Shown: positions 22,295 through 31,483 of the stretch, piece by piece | Numbering within the stretch: the stretch's first letter is position 1 | How the letters are laid out: each line of letters opens with the position of its first letter | Source of the DNA: Tubulanus polymorphus | Lineage: Eukaryota; Nemertea; Palaeonemertea; Tubulaniformes; Tubulanidae | Direction: 5' to 3' | NCBI RefSeq assembly: GCF_964204645.1 | Contig: NC_134032.1 | Location: 7,869,175-7,933,174, forward strand | Length of the DNA stretch: 64,000 nt | Notes under the pieces: model-generated | Told to the model about the DNA's origin: nothing | Databases searched by the model: none | What the model saw: the letters and a program-made list of their open reading frames with translations, nothing else | Position numbers and translations under genes: made by a program

Positions 22295-24770
22295 TATCCA
22301 GGGAGAAACACACTAGCTAATAGGATGTTATGGTTAGCGGTATAAGTCCCCTCGGTAAAAATCGCCATTTCTTCAAAGTAGGTGAAAATCCCCCTCCTGA
22401 ATGTAGTGTAAGTAGATACAATCTTAAGGTCAATTAATTCGTATAATTGATACATATAATAAATCCTCTCTGTCGCGTCTTTCCGTAATGGCACCTGCTA
22501 AAATCCAGACCTCATGTCAAGCTTCGAGAAAACCTGGGCACCGTGTAAACGCGAAAGAATATCATCGAGCTTTTTCATCGGATACGCATCCGATTTAGTT
22601 TTGACATTCAACTTTCGATAATCCACGCACATACGGAAGTTTCCGTTCGGTTTCGGCACCCATGGCGATTTCGACTCTTCTATCACGCCGTTGCGCAACA
22701 TTTCCGGAATTTGTTCCTCAGCGGCCTGACGTTTCGCAGGAGACAGATTGTACGGTTTCTGTCTAACTGGGGTGGTGTCATCTAAAACAATCTCGTGTTG
22801 TAAAACGCTCGTTCTACCCGGAGTATCACTTATAACGTCCGAAAATTCGCTCAAAATCGCTTCAACGGCCTCGCGGCGTTGAGCACTGCTGAACGGTTCA
22901 GCAACGCGCGAATCGACGACAGGTGGTTTATCGAACTCGACTTGTTGAGGACGACGGATCTCGGTGCCCAACAACGGCCATTTAACCACAGGATGTGATG
23001 TTGAGATCCAGTAATCTCCCGCAGCGAAATACACAATATACGGCTCTGTAGATGAAGTCTCGACCAATCAAAACCGGAGTCGACATCGACTCCACGACGA
23101 CACATTCCACACTCAGCGACAAGCCACAGCAGCCAATGTCTAGCATGACGATACCCGATGGCGAGAAGGTGGAACCTTCAAACCATTGCAGAATGGTCTC
23201 ATTACGTTTTACTGGCTGGACGCCACACAATTCGTCGGTTACTAACGTTACCGAAGCGACCGAATCGACCGATTAACGGCCGTGGATCGGAAAACGACCT
23301 GTCTGGAACAAACTCAGGTGCGTTCGCCCTTAACGACGACGGGCGATACCCCTGACGGTTACGAATTTCACCTCCTTACGACGTTTGTGCCCTAATTCAC
23401 CGCAATGGTAGCATATTCCCTATCACTTAACGAAAAGTAATGAAATTGAAAGAGACTTTGTGAACCGAAAAAGTTTTCATTCGATAAATGCGCAGGGTGT
23501 GTGTAATGCCGATGGTAAGTTCAAGGCCGGAAATTAACACGATACTGTCCGATTTGGCAATGTTCTGCGCGTATAGTGCCTTTTTTTCTTTTCAATGCGG
23601 TGTACCATCCAAGTAATTTGTCAGAAACAAATGCAAACCCCTCTCTTATAGAGATTCTCACTGGTGAGAATAAAAAAATTTAACTTGCCAGTACGGTGCC
23701 GGCCCTTGATCCTTGTTTGTGATGTATCATTATTCCCATAAAAACATAAAAAGTTCCCTGCCTCTATCCATCATTGCACGCAGGACCGTTTACAGAGTCG
23801 AAATGAAGCAATCTAGCGTAGGTCCTGGGCCAAATGCTCATGGATATATATATCAATATTTTGATTATCAGAGGGAGGGAGGGAGGGAGGGAGAGAGGGA
23901 GGGAGAGAGGAGGAGAGGGAGGGAGGGAGGGAGGGAGGGAGGGAGGGAGGGAGCACGGATCGTTGTACGCACCGTTTCTCCCAGCTACCCTCGACGATCT
24001 CAATCTTTTGACTGTCTTTGCTCGAACTTCGTCTCGAACTTTTTCCCGTCGACCTCTTTCTCTTCGCGATGTAATTTCTTTTGAGTCGCGTAATCATCAG
24101 CGAACATAGCGAGTTCCAGCGCACTCAGTTCATCTGTGAAAGTTTCATCCGAAAAGTGTCGCCTCGAAGATTGGACAAAAACTGGTCGGAAACGAGTCTA
24201 TCCAGAATTCTAACATATTCCGAATTTCCCAGTAGCGAATCCGACGGCTTCAAACAGTATCTGGCATATTCTTCCAGTCGCGCGACGAAATCCACGAACG
24301 TTTCGGTGTGATTTTTCGTTTCCCTACGGAACTTCAGACGATACGCGGATGGTGTCAATCTGTATCTGACAAATATCGCATCTTTTACCGTTTTGCACAC
24401 CTTTGTATCGCCATCACTTAACGAAAAGTACGCCTGCTGCACCGGACCGGTCAGATACGGTTCTAACACACTCGTTAAATCGCTGGATGGAATTCCGTAC
24501 CTATTCGCTAAATTTTCAAAAACACGGAACCAGTGATGTATGTCATCATTCTCGGACAGTTTAGTCATTTCATTAATTTTAGCAGGAGAATCTCGAGGTC
24601 GGCTCCGACTATCCGAAATCAGTTTCTGTACAGTGTCCAAAAAGCTTCGTTATCCTCGCGACGAGTAACGGAAAAATGTTCCAGCAATCCTTTAAAACTC
24701 TTTTCAGTGTCGAGAAGAGGTGATGACGGTGTAACTGGAGGGGTGTATGGAGAAACGGGTGATTTTTACC
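22295..24770 (-). pseudogene. Ty3-type LTR retrotransposon remnant (gag, protease, start of RT)
   Basis: Read on the minus strand: gag-like frame 24640-24125 with HHWFRVFENLANRYG and LTGPVQQAYFSL, and an earlier gag frame upstream to about 24770; protease C-terminus near 23230-23050 (PVLIGRDFI); then 23067-22498 with WVPKPNGNFRMCVDYRKLN and KLDMRSGF, the first RT blocks. At least one frameshift lies near 23050 and a stop follows GF; RT similarity ends near 22465, so most of RT, RNase H and integrase are gone. A 350-bp repeat with a (GGGA)n tail (23602-23951) is inserted between gag and protease. No LTR was identified. Confidence 0.8.
23602..23951 (+). repeat. Dispersed repeat Y, short (GGGA)n tail
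   Basis: Starts GTACCATCCAAGTAATTTG and is nearly identical to 30846-31125 for about 270 bp, including a perfect ATTCTCACTGGTGAGAAT palindrome. It ends in a (GGGA)n-type run of about 80 bp with GAGA interruptions. It lies inside the Ty3 remnant. Class unknown; no pol III boxes or TIRs seen. Confidence 0.85.
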
Positions 24771-25301
24771 ACGACAAATTGACAATCAGTGGCGAAAAAA
24801 GCTAATTTTTGGAAAAAGTAAACGATTTTTTAAAAGCTACCCATATTTATTTTATATCATCGCTTCGCAAATTTTTCAAATAAAATGATGGTAACGACAA
24901 AATTCTGATTTTACTTATGATATTTTAATGATAACCGTTAGAAGATGTTAGGCTTCAGGACCCGGTTCCACAGTTGTTGATTAACTTTTAACTCAGAGTT
25001 AAATTCCCTAACTCAGAGGTAAAAGTAACTCACAGTTAAGTCCGGTTCCACAGTTGTGTGTTAAATTTAACTCTAGAGTCAAATTCCTTAACTCAGGGTG
25101 AAATTCTAACTCTGGGTCAGACCTGAATTAAAATGCTTAACTCAGAGTTTAAAATGGCGGCATTCTACTTATTAGCGAGTAGAGAAGCCAAGAATAAAGA
25201 ATATCGAAGGATTACAAATCAACTGGAAATCACGGATGTTGAATGCTATAATAGATATCGCTTTACAAGAGCGGGTGTGCAGAGAATCGTTGAAATATGT
25301 A

Positions 25302-26074
25302 AGTAATAGGGGTTTAGTTGTTCTATACCAAAGGTCGAACGGTCGAGCTCGTAAAAAATGAAAAACATAAAAATAATAACAATTTCTACTTGAATTACTC
25401 GCGAAACTTATAAAAAATGAAAAATAATTCTCACACACTCGAATTTATTTTTCATTTTTACTCGCTAGAAAAAGTGTGAGTAAAGTGTGAGTGAAATAAA
25501 TTCGAGCGTGTGAGAGTAATTTTTCATTTTTTATGAGTTTCACTCCTAATTCAAGTAGAAATTGTTATTATTTTCATATTTTTCATTTTTTAATGAACAC
25601 GACCATTCAACTTTAACCTGAAAGCCCATTACCCCTATTACTCTTAAAATATTCATATACATGAATAAAATATATATGAATAACATATAAATTGATAGAT
25701 TATTCAATATAAAAGTGTGAGTGAAATAATTCATATTTAAAACATTGAATATTTATATTTGAATGAGTTTTAATAAAAGTTTTGTTATAAAAATGAAGAA
25801 AGAAGAAGAAGAACCCAACTTTAAAATCGAAATCAATGAAACCAATAAATCATTTTCACAGTCTTAAATTAAAAATTATATTTCAGCAACAAATTTAGTG
25901 TCCGCAAGGTATTATAAAATCGATAATATTACTATGATTAATCAAATATTATCAAATGAAACATATTTAATTATTGAACTAGTAGATACTTTTGATAATG
26001 GCGTTAAAAATCCTAAATTGTTCAATACAGTTTTTAATTTTAAAGGAACTTTAGATGAAAACATAATTAATATT
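25302..26074 (+). repeat. Left terminal inverted repeat of the AT-rich element
   Basis: 773 bp, matching the reverse complement of 29795-30524. It contains an imperfect internal palindrome (about 25330-25600) built around CTCACACACTCGAATTTAT and its complement. It also holds a truncated, stop-containing copy of the ORF that begins at 30106 in the right repeat. Confidence 0.93.
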
Positions 26075-26089
26075 ATATTATATGAATAA
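25763..26089 (+). pseudogene. Truncated duplicate of the element's first ORF in the left TIR
   Basis: It starts MSFNKSFVIKMKKEEEEPNF like the ORF at 30106, but TAA (25865-25867 area) interrupts after NKSFSQS and the frame then stays open to 26089. Similarity to the intact copy ends where the TIR ends. It is a by-product of the TIR extending into the gene. Confidence 0.8.
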
Positions 26090-26146
26090 AAAAACAATAA
26101 GTTAAATAAGTTAGTATTAGATAAAGTAACTTATTGTTTTTTTATT
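26085..26146. terminator. Hairpin with 20-bp perfect arms and T-run
   Basis: Arms 26085-26104 and 26127-26146 (AATAAAAAAACAATAAGTTA and complement) surround a 22-nt loop. It directly follows the stop of the TIR ORF fragment. The A/T runs on both sides and the site between converging reading directions suggest a two-way transcription end, but this is inference. Confidence 0.6.
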
Positions 26147-26400
26147 TAAATCTATTTGATTTTTATTCGCGCTATTGGTTAACAAGAATTGACTAGAATT
26201 CAAATAGATTTAACAAGAAATTCAATAACTTTAACTGTTAGTATCACTCGTGTATTATTTCATTGTTTCTCTTATTGAATAAGCCAACTAACTAATATCA
26301 CTCTTGTATTATCCTAGTCAAATGTAAAGAATTTACAATATCATACTTGAATGAATTAAAACATAAATTACTTCTTTTACTTCATTTTCAGAAATAAAGC

Positions 26401-26490
26401 ATAATATGTATTTGATACCATTAATACGTATTAAATACCATTAATACGTATTTGATACGTATTTAATACATATTTAATACATTGATACCT
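26401..26490. repeat. Iteron-like ATACGTAT cluster
   Basis: CCATTAATACGTATT occurs twice (26418 and 26438), followed by GATACGTATTTAATACATATTTAATACATTGATACC. The palindromic AATACGTATT core recurs in a 90-bp block in the longest non-coding part of the element (26147-26570). Candidate binding or replication site. Confidence 0.55.
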
Positions 26491-26571
26491 CAACCCTCCT
26501 TTTTTAACGTAAATATAATTTACTTATTTTCATACATTTCAACTAATATATTTTATATTTTCAGCGATTTC

Positions 26572-26706
26572 TTATTTTGAATCATATAATTTTTCATCAA
26601 GTTCATGAATATATTTATGAGTTTTTAAACTCTTTAAATTTTTATATCTTTTATTGCATATTTCACAGCATTTAATATTATTCAATCTATCTGAAATATA
26701 ATTCAT
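26572..26706 (-). CDS. Small C2H2 zinc-finger ORF of the AT-rich element
   Basis: 44 codons from ATG at 26706. It contains CCEICNKRYKNLKSLKTHKY followed by IH, giving Cys-x2-Cys-x12-His-x3-His, a regular C2H2 finger. A single finger could bind DNA weakly or act in protein contacts. The frame is continuous upstream with the 26716-26874 ORF except for TAA at 26716-26718. The rearranged copy has the same finger at about 36810-36910 with the same TAA upstream. Confidence 0.6.
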   Translation of the reverse strand: MNYISDRLNNIKCCEICNKRYKNLKSLKTHKYIHELDEKLYDSK

Positions 26707-26715
26707 ATTTTCTAT

Positions 26716-26874
26716 TTATTCAGTGTATCTAATTTTACAGCAATCATAGAATTCTAACAACTTTTTTATACTATAAATTGAAAAAGAAAATAAACCTGTA
26801 AGCATAATAATTGATTTAATATTCTGTTGATTTTTATATATTAGATGTAATAAGTTTAATATATTTTCACTCAT
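26716..26874 (-). CDS. 52-codon ORF with membrane-like segment
   Basis: Starts MSENILNLLHLIYKNQQNI. Residues about 21-42 (SIIMLTGLFSFSIYSIKKLL) form a mainly hydrophobic stretch. It is preserved in the rearranged copy starting at about 36628 (there with an extra stop). No family recognised. The downstream zinc finger is in the same frame after one stop. Confidence 0.5.
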   Translation of the reverse strand: MSENILNLLHLIYKNQQNIKSIIMLTGLFSFSIYSIKKLLEFYDCCKIRYTE

Positions 26875-26894
26875 TTATTTATTTAATTAATTCA

Positions 26895-27092
26895 CTAATC
26901 TGATTCAATAACTTTTTTATGATTATTTTTATTTCCATTTAATTTTTTCAATTTCTTGCTCAATTTTATATTTTCATTCATCAAATCCATACTAATATTC
27001 TCATAGTATAAATGAAGCGCAGCCAATATTAATCCTCCTGCTACAAGATAATGTTTCAAATCACTTTTCCCAGTTGGGATGAAACCATCCAT
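26895..27092 (-). CDS. 65-codon ORF, single predicted membrane helix
   Basis: MDGFIPTGKSDLKHYLVAGG begins the protein; residues about 14-30 (HYLVAGGLILAALHLYY) are hydrophobic, followed by a charged, Lys/Asn-rich tail. Small one-helix proteins are common in virus-like elements, but no family can be named. It is missing from the rearranged copy, where the 494-codon ORF is followed directly by the 52-codon ORF. Confidence 0.5.
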   Translation of the reverse strand: MDGFIPTGKSDLKHYLVAGGLILAALHLYYENISMDLMNENIKLSKKLKKLNGNKNNHKKVIESD

Positions 27093-27149
27093 TTATTTAA
27101 GAAAGAAATTAAACAGTTTATAAAATATTAAATATTTATATGTTTCAAT

Positions 27150-28634
27150 TCAAATAACAATTAAACTTACTACTAATTCTTTATGCCGCTGAGAATTATA
27201 TTTTTGCTTGTGCGTAATCAATTTTATCACCTGATATTCTGTTATATTATTCTTAATTATTTCTTTATCGAAAAATTCATTTGATATGTAAATATTTTCA
27301 TCATTATGAATTAAAATTAGATGGCGCAATTTATTTCTAAAATATCTAGGATTAATGAAATCAATATTATATTCAGAATTATCTTTCAATAGTTCTAAAC
27401 GCTCGCATTGCTTAATTTTCATCATATTGTTAAGTTTCATTTTTCTTAAATAATCAGATTCTTTACGTATATCACATACATTTATGAAATCATTAGAATT
27501 TATCTTTAAATATTCAGTATATTTTTTCATCAATTCAAAATCCATTTTATCAATTATTTCAAAATGATCGTGTGTTATCTTCTTTACTTGGAAAATAGGT
27601 TTTTCTAATTTTGATAAAATAAAGTGTCTATCAGGGCTATGAACGCCTATTTTTAACTTTTTGATGATTTTTTCTATCGAAGACAATTCAAAATAATTAT
27701 TATTTAATACGTCTAATTGTAATGTTTTTATCAATAATTCTCTTAAACCTGTAGTAGTTTCATAAAAGCCTTGATCTGTTAAAATATAACTGAAATAAAG
27801 ATCTGTTATACATTTACATTGAGTTGAAAAACCTCTAATTTCAAAAATTGTATTATTGTCAATTCCAGATATTTTAGGAGTATAATCATTTAATTTCACT
27901 TCAGGAATTATTTCAAGTTTTTTAAATTCTGTCTCAAATAATTCATTATCAATATCTAATTGTTGCTTTAATTCATTACAAATTTTGTTTCTATTTTCAT
28001 CTATATCTTCTTGTAATTGTTTAAGTTCTTTCATCTCTTCTAACTTTTTAAATTCACTTTTAGATAATAATTTTAAATCAAAATCTTCTTCAATATCAAG
28101 TGCATCTAATTTATAAAAAGGTTTAGATTTTATATTGTATCTCTTTTTTAAAGTTGTAAAACTAATTCCTGTTTCACGTAATTTAAATCTAAATATAAAT
28201 TTATTCAATACTGTAAACATTGAATTAGTTGAAGATATAACAGTTGCTCCTTCAGTTTTAATATATTTTTTTGCTTCAATAATGAATTCTGATTTATCAT
28301 CATTTTGATCAATTGTTAGGTATAAACATGGGATATTCTTAATTGTAAACATTGATAAAATAAGTAAAAAGGAGGACTCTTCAATATTTTTACTTATCCT
28401 AGATTTATATCCTATAAATTTCCTTGCTAATAAATCACCATAATAACAGAAATAAAAGCATTTTTCAATCAAATCATAAATACATACAGTCTGTTGAACC
28501 TCATCAAATAATGATTTAAGTTGTAAATATGTAGGTGAATAGTAAATATTTTCTTTTTTTAAGTATTGTTTTATTTTTTCCATCACTTTTAATCCTCTTT
28601 TAAATGAAATACTTGTTATTTCAATTCTAATCAA
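27150..28634 (-). CDS. 494-codon protein of unknown function
   Basis: This is the largest ORF of the element. It starts MIRIEITSISFKRGLKVMEK; an internal start at MEKIKQYLKKE is possible. Residues about 190-245 are rich in Glu, Lys and Leu (KLEEMKELKQLQEDIDENRN) and probably coiled-coil. The C-terminal half has scattered Cys (FSTQCKCITDLYF) and is basic at the end (THKQKYNSQRHKELVV). No polymerase, helicase, nuclease or protease motif was recognised. The last 120 residues are present as a decayed copy at about 36240-36595. The stop overlaps the inter-ORF spacer; the next ORF starts 58 bp on. Confidence 0.7.
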   Translation of the reverse strand: MIRIEITSISFKRGLKVMEKIKQYLKKENIYYSPTYLQLKSLFDEVQQTVCIYDLIEKCFYFCYYGDLLARKFIGYKSRISKNIEESSFLLILSMFTIKNIPCLYLTIDQNDDKSEFIIEAKKYIKTEGATVISSTNSMFTVLNKFIFRFKLRETGISFTTLKKRYNIKSKPFYKLDALDIEEDFDLKLLSKSEFKKLEEMKELKQLQEDIDENRNKICNELKQQLDIDNELFETEFKKLEIIPEVKLNDYTPKISGIDNNTIFEIRGFSTQCKCITDLYFSYILTDQGFYETTTGLRELLIKTLQLDVLNNNYFELSSIEKIIKKLKIGVHSPDRHFILSKLEKPIFQVKKITHDHFEIIDKMDFELMKKYTEYLKINSNDFINVCDIRKESDYLRKMKLNNMMKIKQCERLELLKDNSEYNIDFINPRYFRNKLRHLILIHNDENIYISNEFFDKEIIKNNITEYQVIKLITHKQKYNSQRHKELVVSLIVI

Positions 28635-28674
28635 TCCTGTTTCAATTGATTTTTCAAATGATTCTTTTATTTTT

Positions 28675-29424
28675 CTAGCAATTTATGTAACTCATTAAAT
28701 TTGAACCGAAATTTATATTTACACCAGGAGATTTGAATTGACATGCTGTTTTATTATAGATCTTTATTTTATCATCCTTATGTAATGCTGAAACACAACT
28801 ATTGGAAAATTCTTTTAGAACTTTATATTTTATATTTTCGAACATTGATTTTATTTCATCTGAATTAAATGATCCTTTAAAATCTTGTGTCACATCTACA
28901 TCTAATATATTGTAATTTTTTTCATTTAATAATTTTTCAATATTATCTATTTTCTGTATTAATTCATTTAAATTTTGATTGCATAATGAAATTTTAAATA
29001 CAGCAATATAATCTGTTAATTTTAATTCTTGATTAATTCTACTTAATATATATGATTTTGAATTATCATCATGAATTGTTAAAACACGTGTAATTTTTAT
29101 AGCTAAGTTATCCAATATAATATCTCCTTGATTAAAACATTCTTTAATTTCATAATGTGTTATCTTTCTCTGATTAACGTTTAGAAAAGTTGTTCTATTT
29201 TCTTTAATAATTTCTTTTTCTAACATGATTTTATATAGCATTATATTATCGCAAAATATATCTGATGTTTCAATTAATTCATTATTTTCAGATTTATAAT
29301 ACTTATTTATATTTACTCCTGAAATATCTGCTAAATTATTGTTAACAGTTAAATAATATAATATTGAATTTATATATTTATTACTCATGTCTTTCGCGGG
29401 AACTTTAATTAATCTTGTGCACAT
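28675..29424 (-). CDS. 249-codon protein of unknown function
   Basis: Starts MCTRLIKVPAKDMSNKYINS. The C-terminal half has VDVTQDFKGSFN and later DDKIKIYNKTACQFKSPGVN, blocks that read like a conserved enzymatic or replication-protein core, with Asp residues and a Tyr-Asn-Lys, but I cannot assign a family. A second copy (39636-40016 on the minus strand and further decayed to 39460) is about 90 percent similar in its N-terminal half, so this is a stable gene of the family. Confidence 0.7.
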   Translation of the reverse strand: MCTRLIKVPAKDMSNKYINSILYYLTVNNNLADISGVNINKYYKSENNELIETSDIFCDNIMLYKIMLEKEIIKENRTTFLNVNQRKITHYEIKECFNQGDIILDNLAIKITRVLTIHDDNSKSYILSRINQELKLTDYIAVFKISLCNQNLNELIQKIDNIEKLLNEKNYNILDVDVTQDFKGSFNSDEIKSMFENIKYKVLKEFSNSCVSALHKDDKIKIYNKTACQFKSPGVNINFGSNLMSYINC

Positions 29425-29494
29425 TTATATATCAAATTTTTATTAAAATAGGTTAAAATTCAAAAAGAGTTAGAGTTCGCTGAAACCTTACGCT

Positions 29495-29722
29495 TTAAAA
29501 TATTTTTTTACCCTTATTGGATTTATGTGATTTTAAATATTTACCTCCGCAATAACAATGCACTTTTTCATTAGGATTGAATTTTCTAAATTCATCATCT
29601 AAATTACATTGAACTGCAATATCTTTATATGATTTTTCATTATCTAATTCACATTGAATTCCAATATTTGATGAATTTTCATTGTAGATAATTTGTTTAT
29701 TATCAAAATTGAAATAATACAA
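29495..29722 (-). CDS. 75-codon protein with repeated xxQC motif and Cys-rich end
   Basis: It contains SNIGIQCELDNE and DIAVQCNLDDE, two similar short blocks resembling dynein light chain (LC8) ligand motifs of the x-x-Q-x type, then VHCYCGGKYLKSHKSNKGKK, a Cys/His-rich end that could bind zinc. In the rearranged copy the matching position carries a different Cys module (40106-40253), although the downstream sequence is shared. Confidence 0.55.
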   Translation of the reverse strand: MYYFNFDNKQIIYNENSSNIGIQCELDNEKSYKDIAVQCNLDDEFRKFNPNEKVHCYCGGKYLKSHKSNKGKKIF

Positions 29723-29725
29723 TTG

Positions 29726-30106
29726 TCAAATCAAATCATTGTAATCTTTTGAAAGTATTATATCATCATTTCTTTCATTGAAAGGAGTTTTAAGAATATT
29801 AATTATGTTTTCATCTAAAGTTCCTTTAAAATTAAAAACTGTATTGAACAATTTAGGATTTTTAACGCCATTATCAAAAGTATCTACTAGTTCAATAATT
29901 AAATATGTTTCATTTGATAATATTTGATTAATCATAGTAATATTATCGATTTTATAATGTCTTGCGGACACTAAATTTGTTGCTGAAATATAATTTTTAA
30001 TGTCAAACTGTGAAAATGATTTATTGGTTTCATTGATTTCGATTTTAAAGTTGGGTTCTTCTTCTTCTTTCTTCATTTTTATAACAAAACTTTTATTAAA
30101 ACTCAT
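29726..30106 (-). CDS. 126-codon first ORF of the AT-rich element
   Basis: Starts MSFNKSFVIKMKKEEEEPNF inside the right TIR and continues past its inner edge. Mid-region: YKIDNITMINQILSNETYLI. No signal peptide, membrane segment or known motif. It ends 3 bp before the next ORF starts, so the two may be co-translated or were once joined. The partial duplicate in the left TIR is interrupted. Confidence 0.6.
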   Translation of the reverse strand: MSFNKSFVIKMKKEEEEPNFKIEINETNKSFSQFDIKNYISATNLVSARHYKIDNITMINQILSNETYLIIELVDTFDNGVKNPKLFNTVFNFKGTLDENIINILKTPFNERNDDIILSKDYNDLI

Positions 30107-30524
30107 TCAAATATAAATATTCAATGTTTTAAATATGAATTATTTCACTCACACTTTTATATTGAATAATCTATCAATTTATATGTTATTCATATATATT
30201 TTATTCATGTATATGAATATTTTAAGAGTAATAGGGGTAATGGGCTTTCAGGTTAAAGTTGAATGGTCGTGTTCATTAAAAAATGAACTCATAAAAAATG
30301 AAAAATTATTCTCACACGCTCGAATTTATTTCACTCACACTTTACTCACACTTTTTTCTAGCGAGTAAAAATGAAAAATAAATTCGAGTGTGTGAGAATT
30401 ATTTTTCATTTTTTATAAGTTTCGCGAGTAATTCAAGTAGAAATTGTTATTATTTTTATGTTTTTCATTTTTTACGAGCTCGACCGTTCGACCTTTGGTA
30501 TAGAACAACTAAACCCCTATTACT
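29795..30524 (-). repeat. Right terminal inverted repeat of the AT-rich element
   Basis: 730 bp; homology to the left repeat ends after AATATT near 29795, inside the first ORF. The outer 50 bp includes GACCTTTGGTATAGAACAAC, a block also kept (with changes) at the ends of the rearranged copy. Confidence 0.93.
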
Positions 30525-30845
30525 TATGTAGACCATTGATGGCAGAAAAAACGTGCAATCGTGGATTGCCTTTGACTGTCGAACTGCAAGTTCCTATGGC
30601 ACCTCGATTTTATGCCAGTGGCTCATTTTAGGAGGTAATCGGAGATAGTTTTGGTGTATCGAAATCAACAGTTTCGAGATCCGTTACTCGTGTGACCGAC
30701 GCACTTCACCGATACGAAGAAAGCAGATTTTATCAAGTTTCCGAGAGACCCAGCAGAACTGGCAAAAACGAAATCTGATTTTTATGAAGTCGGAAATTTC
30801 CCCGGTGTTATTGCTTGTGTTGATGGAACACATATACGTATCTAA

Positions 30846-31483
30846 GTACCATCTAAGTAATTTGTCTGAAACAAATGCAAACCCCTCTCTTAGAGAGATT
30901 CTCACTGGTGAGAATAAAAAAATTTAACTTGCCAGTACGGTGCCGGCCCTTGATCCTTGTTTGTGATGTATCATTATTCCCATAAAAACATAAAAAGTTC
31001 CCTGCCTCTATCCATCATTGCACGCAGGACCGTTTACAGAGTCGAAATGAAGCAATCTAGCGTAGGTTCTGGGCCAAATGCTCATGGATATATATATATA
31101 TATATATCAATATTCTAATTATCAGAGGGAGGGAGGGAGGGAGGGAGGGAGGGAGGGAGGGAGGGAGGGACGGACGGACGGACGGAGGGAGGGAGGGAGG
31201 GAGGTAAGGGAGGGAGGGAGGGAGGGAGGGAGGGAGGGAGGGAGGGAGGGAGGGAGGGAGGGAGGGAGGGAGGGAGGGAGGGAGGGAGGGAGGGAGGGAG
31301 GGAGGGAGGGAGGGAGGGAGGGAGGGAGGGAGGGAGGGAGGGAGGGAGGGAGGGAGGGAGGGAGGGAGGGAGGGAGGGAGGGAGGGAGGGAGGGAGGGAG
31401 GGAGGGAGGGAGGGAGGGAGGGAGGGAGGGAGGGAGGGAGGGAGGGAGGGAGGGAGGGAGGGAGGGAGGGAGGGAGGGAGGGA
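30846..31483 (+). repeat. Dispersed repeat Y, long (GGGA)n tail
   Basis: The first 280 bp match 23602-23880; TATA-rich linker then a (GGGA)n array from about 31125 to 31483, about 90 units, with a CGGA-variant patch at 31169-31185 and one TAAG break near 31205. Open frames on both strands across it only reflect the stop-free tetranucleotide. Confidence 0.95.

Larger units (their letters stand above)
25302..30524 (-). mobile_element. Unclassified AT-rich element, long TIRs and 6-bp TSD (Polinton-like ends)
   Basis: The element is 5,223 bp, flanked by TATGTA on both sides (25296-25301, 30525-30530). Ends are AGTAATAGGGG...CCCCTATTACT. Terminal inverted repeats run 25302-26074 and 29795-30524; the right one lacks about 42 bp near its middle. 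All main ORFs are on the minus strand: 30106-29726, 29722-29495, 29424-28675, 28634-27150, 27092-26895, 26874-26716 and 26706-26572. A 6-bp duplication, AG start and long TIRs match Polinton/Maverick elements, but no PolB, integrase, protease, ATPase or capsid gene is visible. A second, rearranged copy lies at 36200-40629. Base composition is far more AT-rich than the surroundings. Confidence 0.85.
24958..30845 (+). mobile_element. PIF/Harbinger element, split by a later insertion
   Basis: The left end starts GGACCCGGTTCCACAG at 24958, with a second near-copy of that end at 25039. The same terminus occurs in the MITE at 40254-40363. A transposase gene starts at 25154 and is interrupted at 25301 by the 25302-30524 element, then resumes at 30531. 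The right end is cut off by repeat Y at 30846. Order of events: Harbinger, then the AT-rich element within it; repeat Y inserted or joined later. Confidence 0.8.
25154..30845 (+). pseudogene. HARBI1-like transposase pseudogene in two pieces
   Basis: Piece one (25154-25301) starts MAAFYLLASREAKNKEYRR and includes RYRFTRAGVQRIVEIC, the N-terminal region of HARBI1-like transposases. Piece two (from 30531) continues in the same frame once the 5.2-kb insertion and one copy of TATGTA are ignored: FYASGSF, then FGVSKSTVSRSVTRV (helix-turn-helix) and [14 protein letters not shown], the block holding the first catalytic Asp. TAG interrupts after GSF, and a frameshift precedes the last block. The catalytic C-terminus is missing. 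Confidence 0.82.

Noticed and set aside
23764-24124. Similar low-complexity frames on both strands
   Set aside because: They come from the shorter (GGGA)n tail of repeat Y within the Ty3 remnant.
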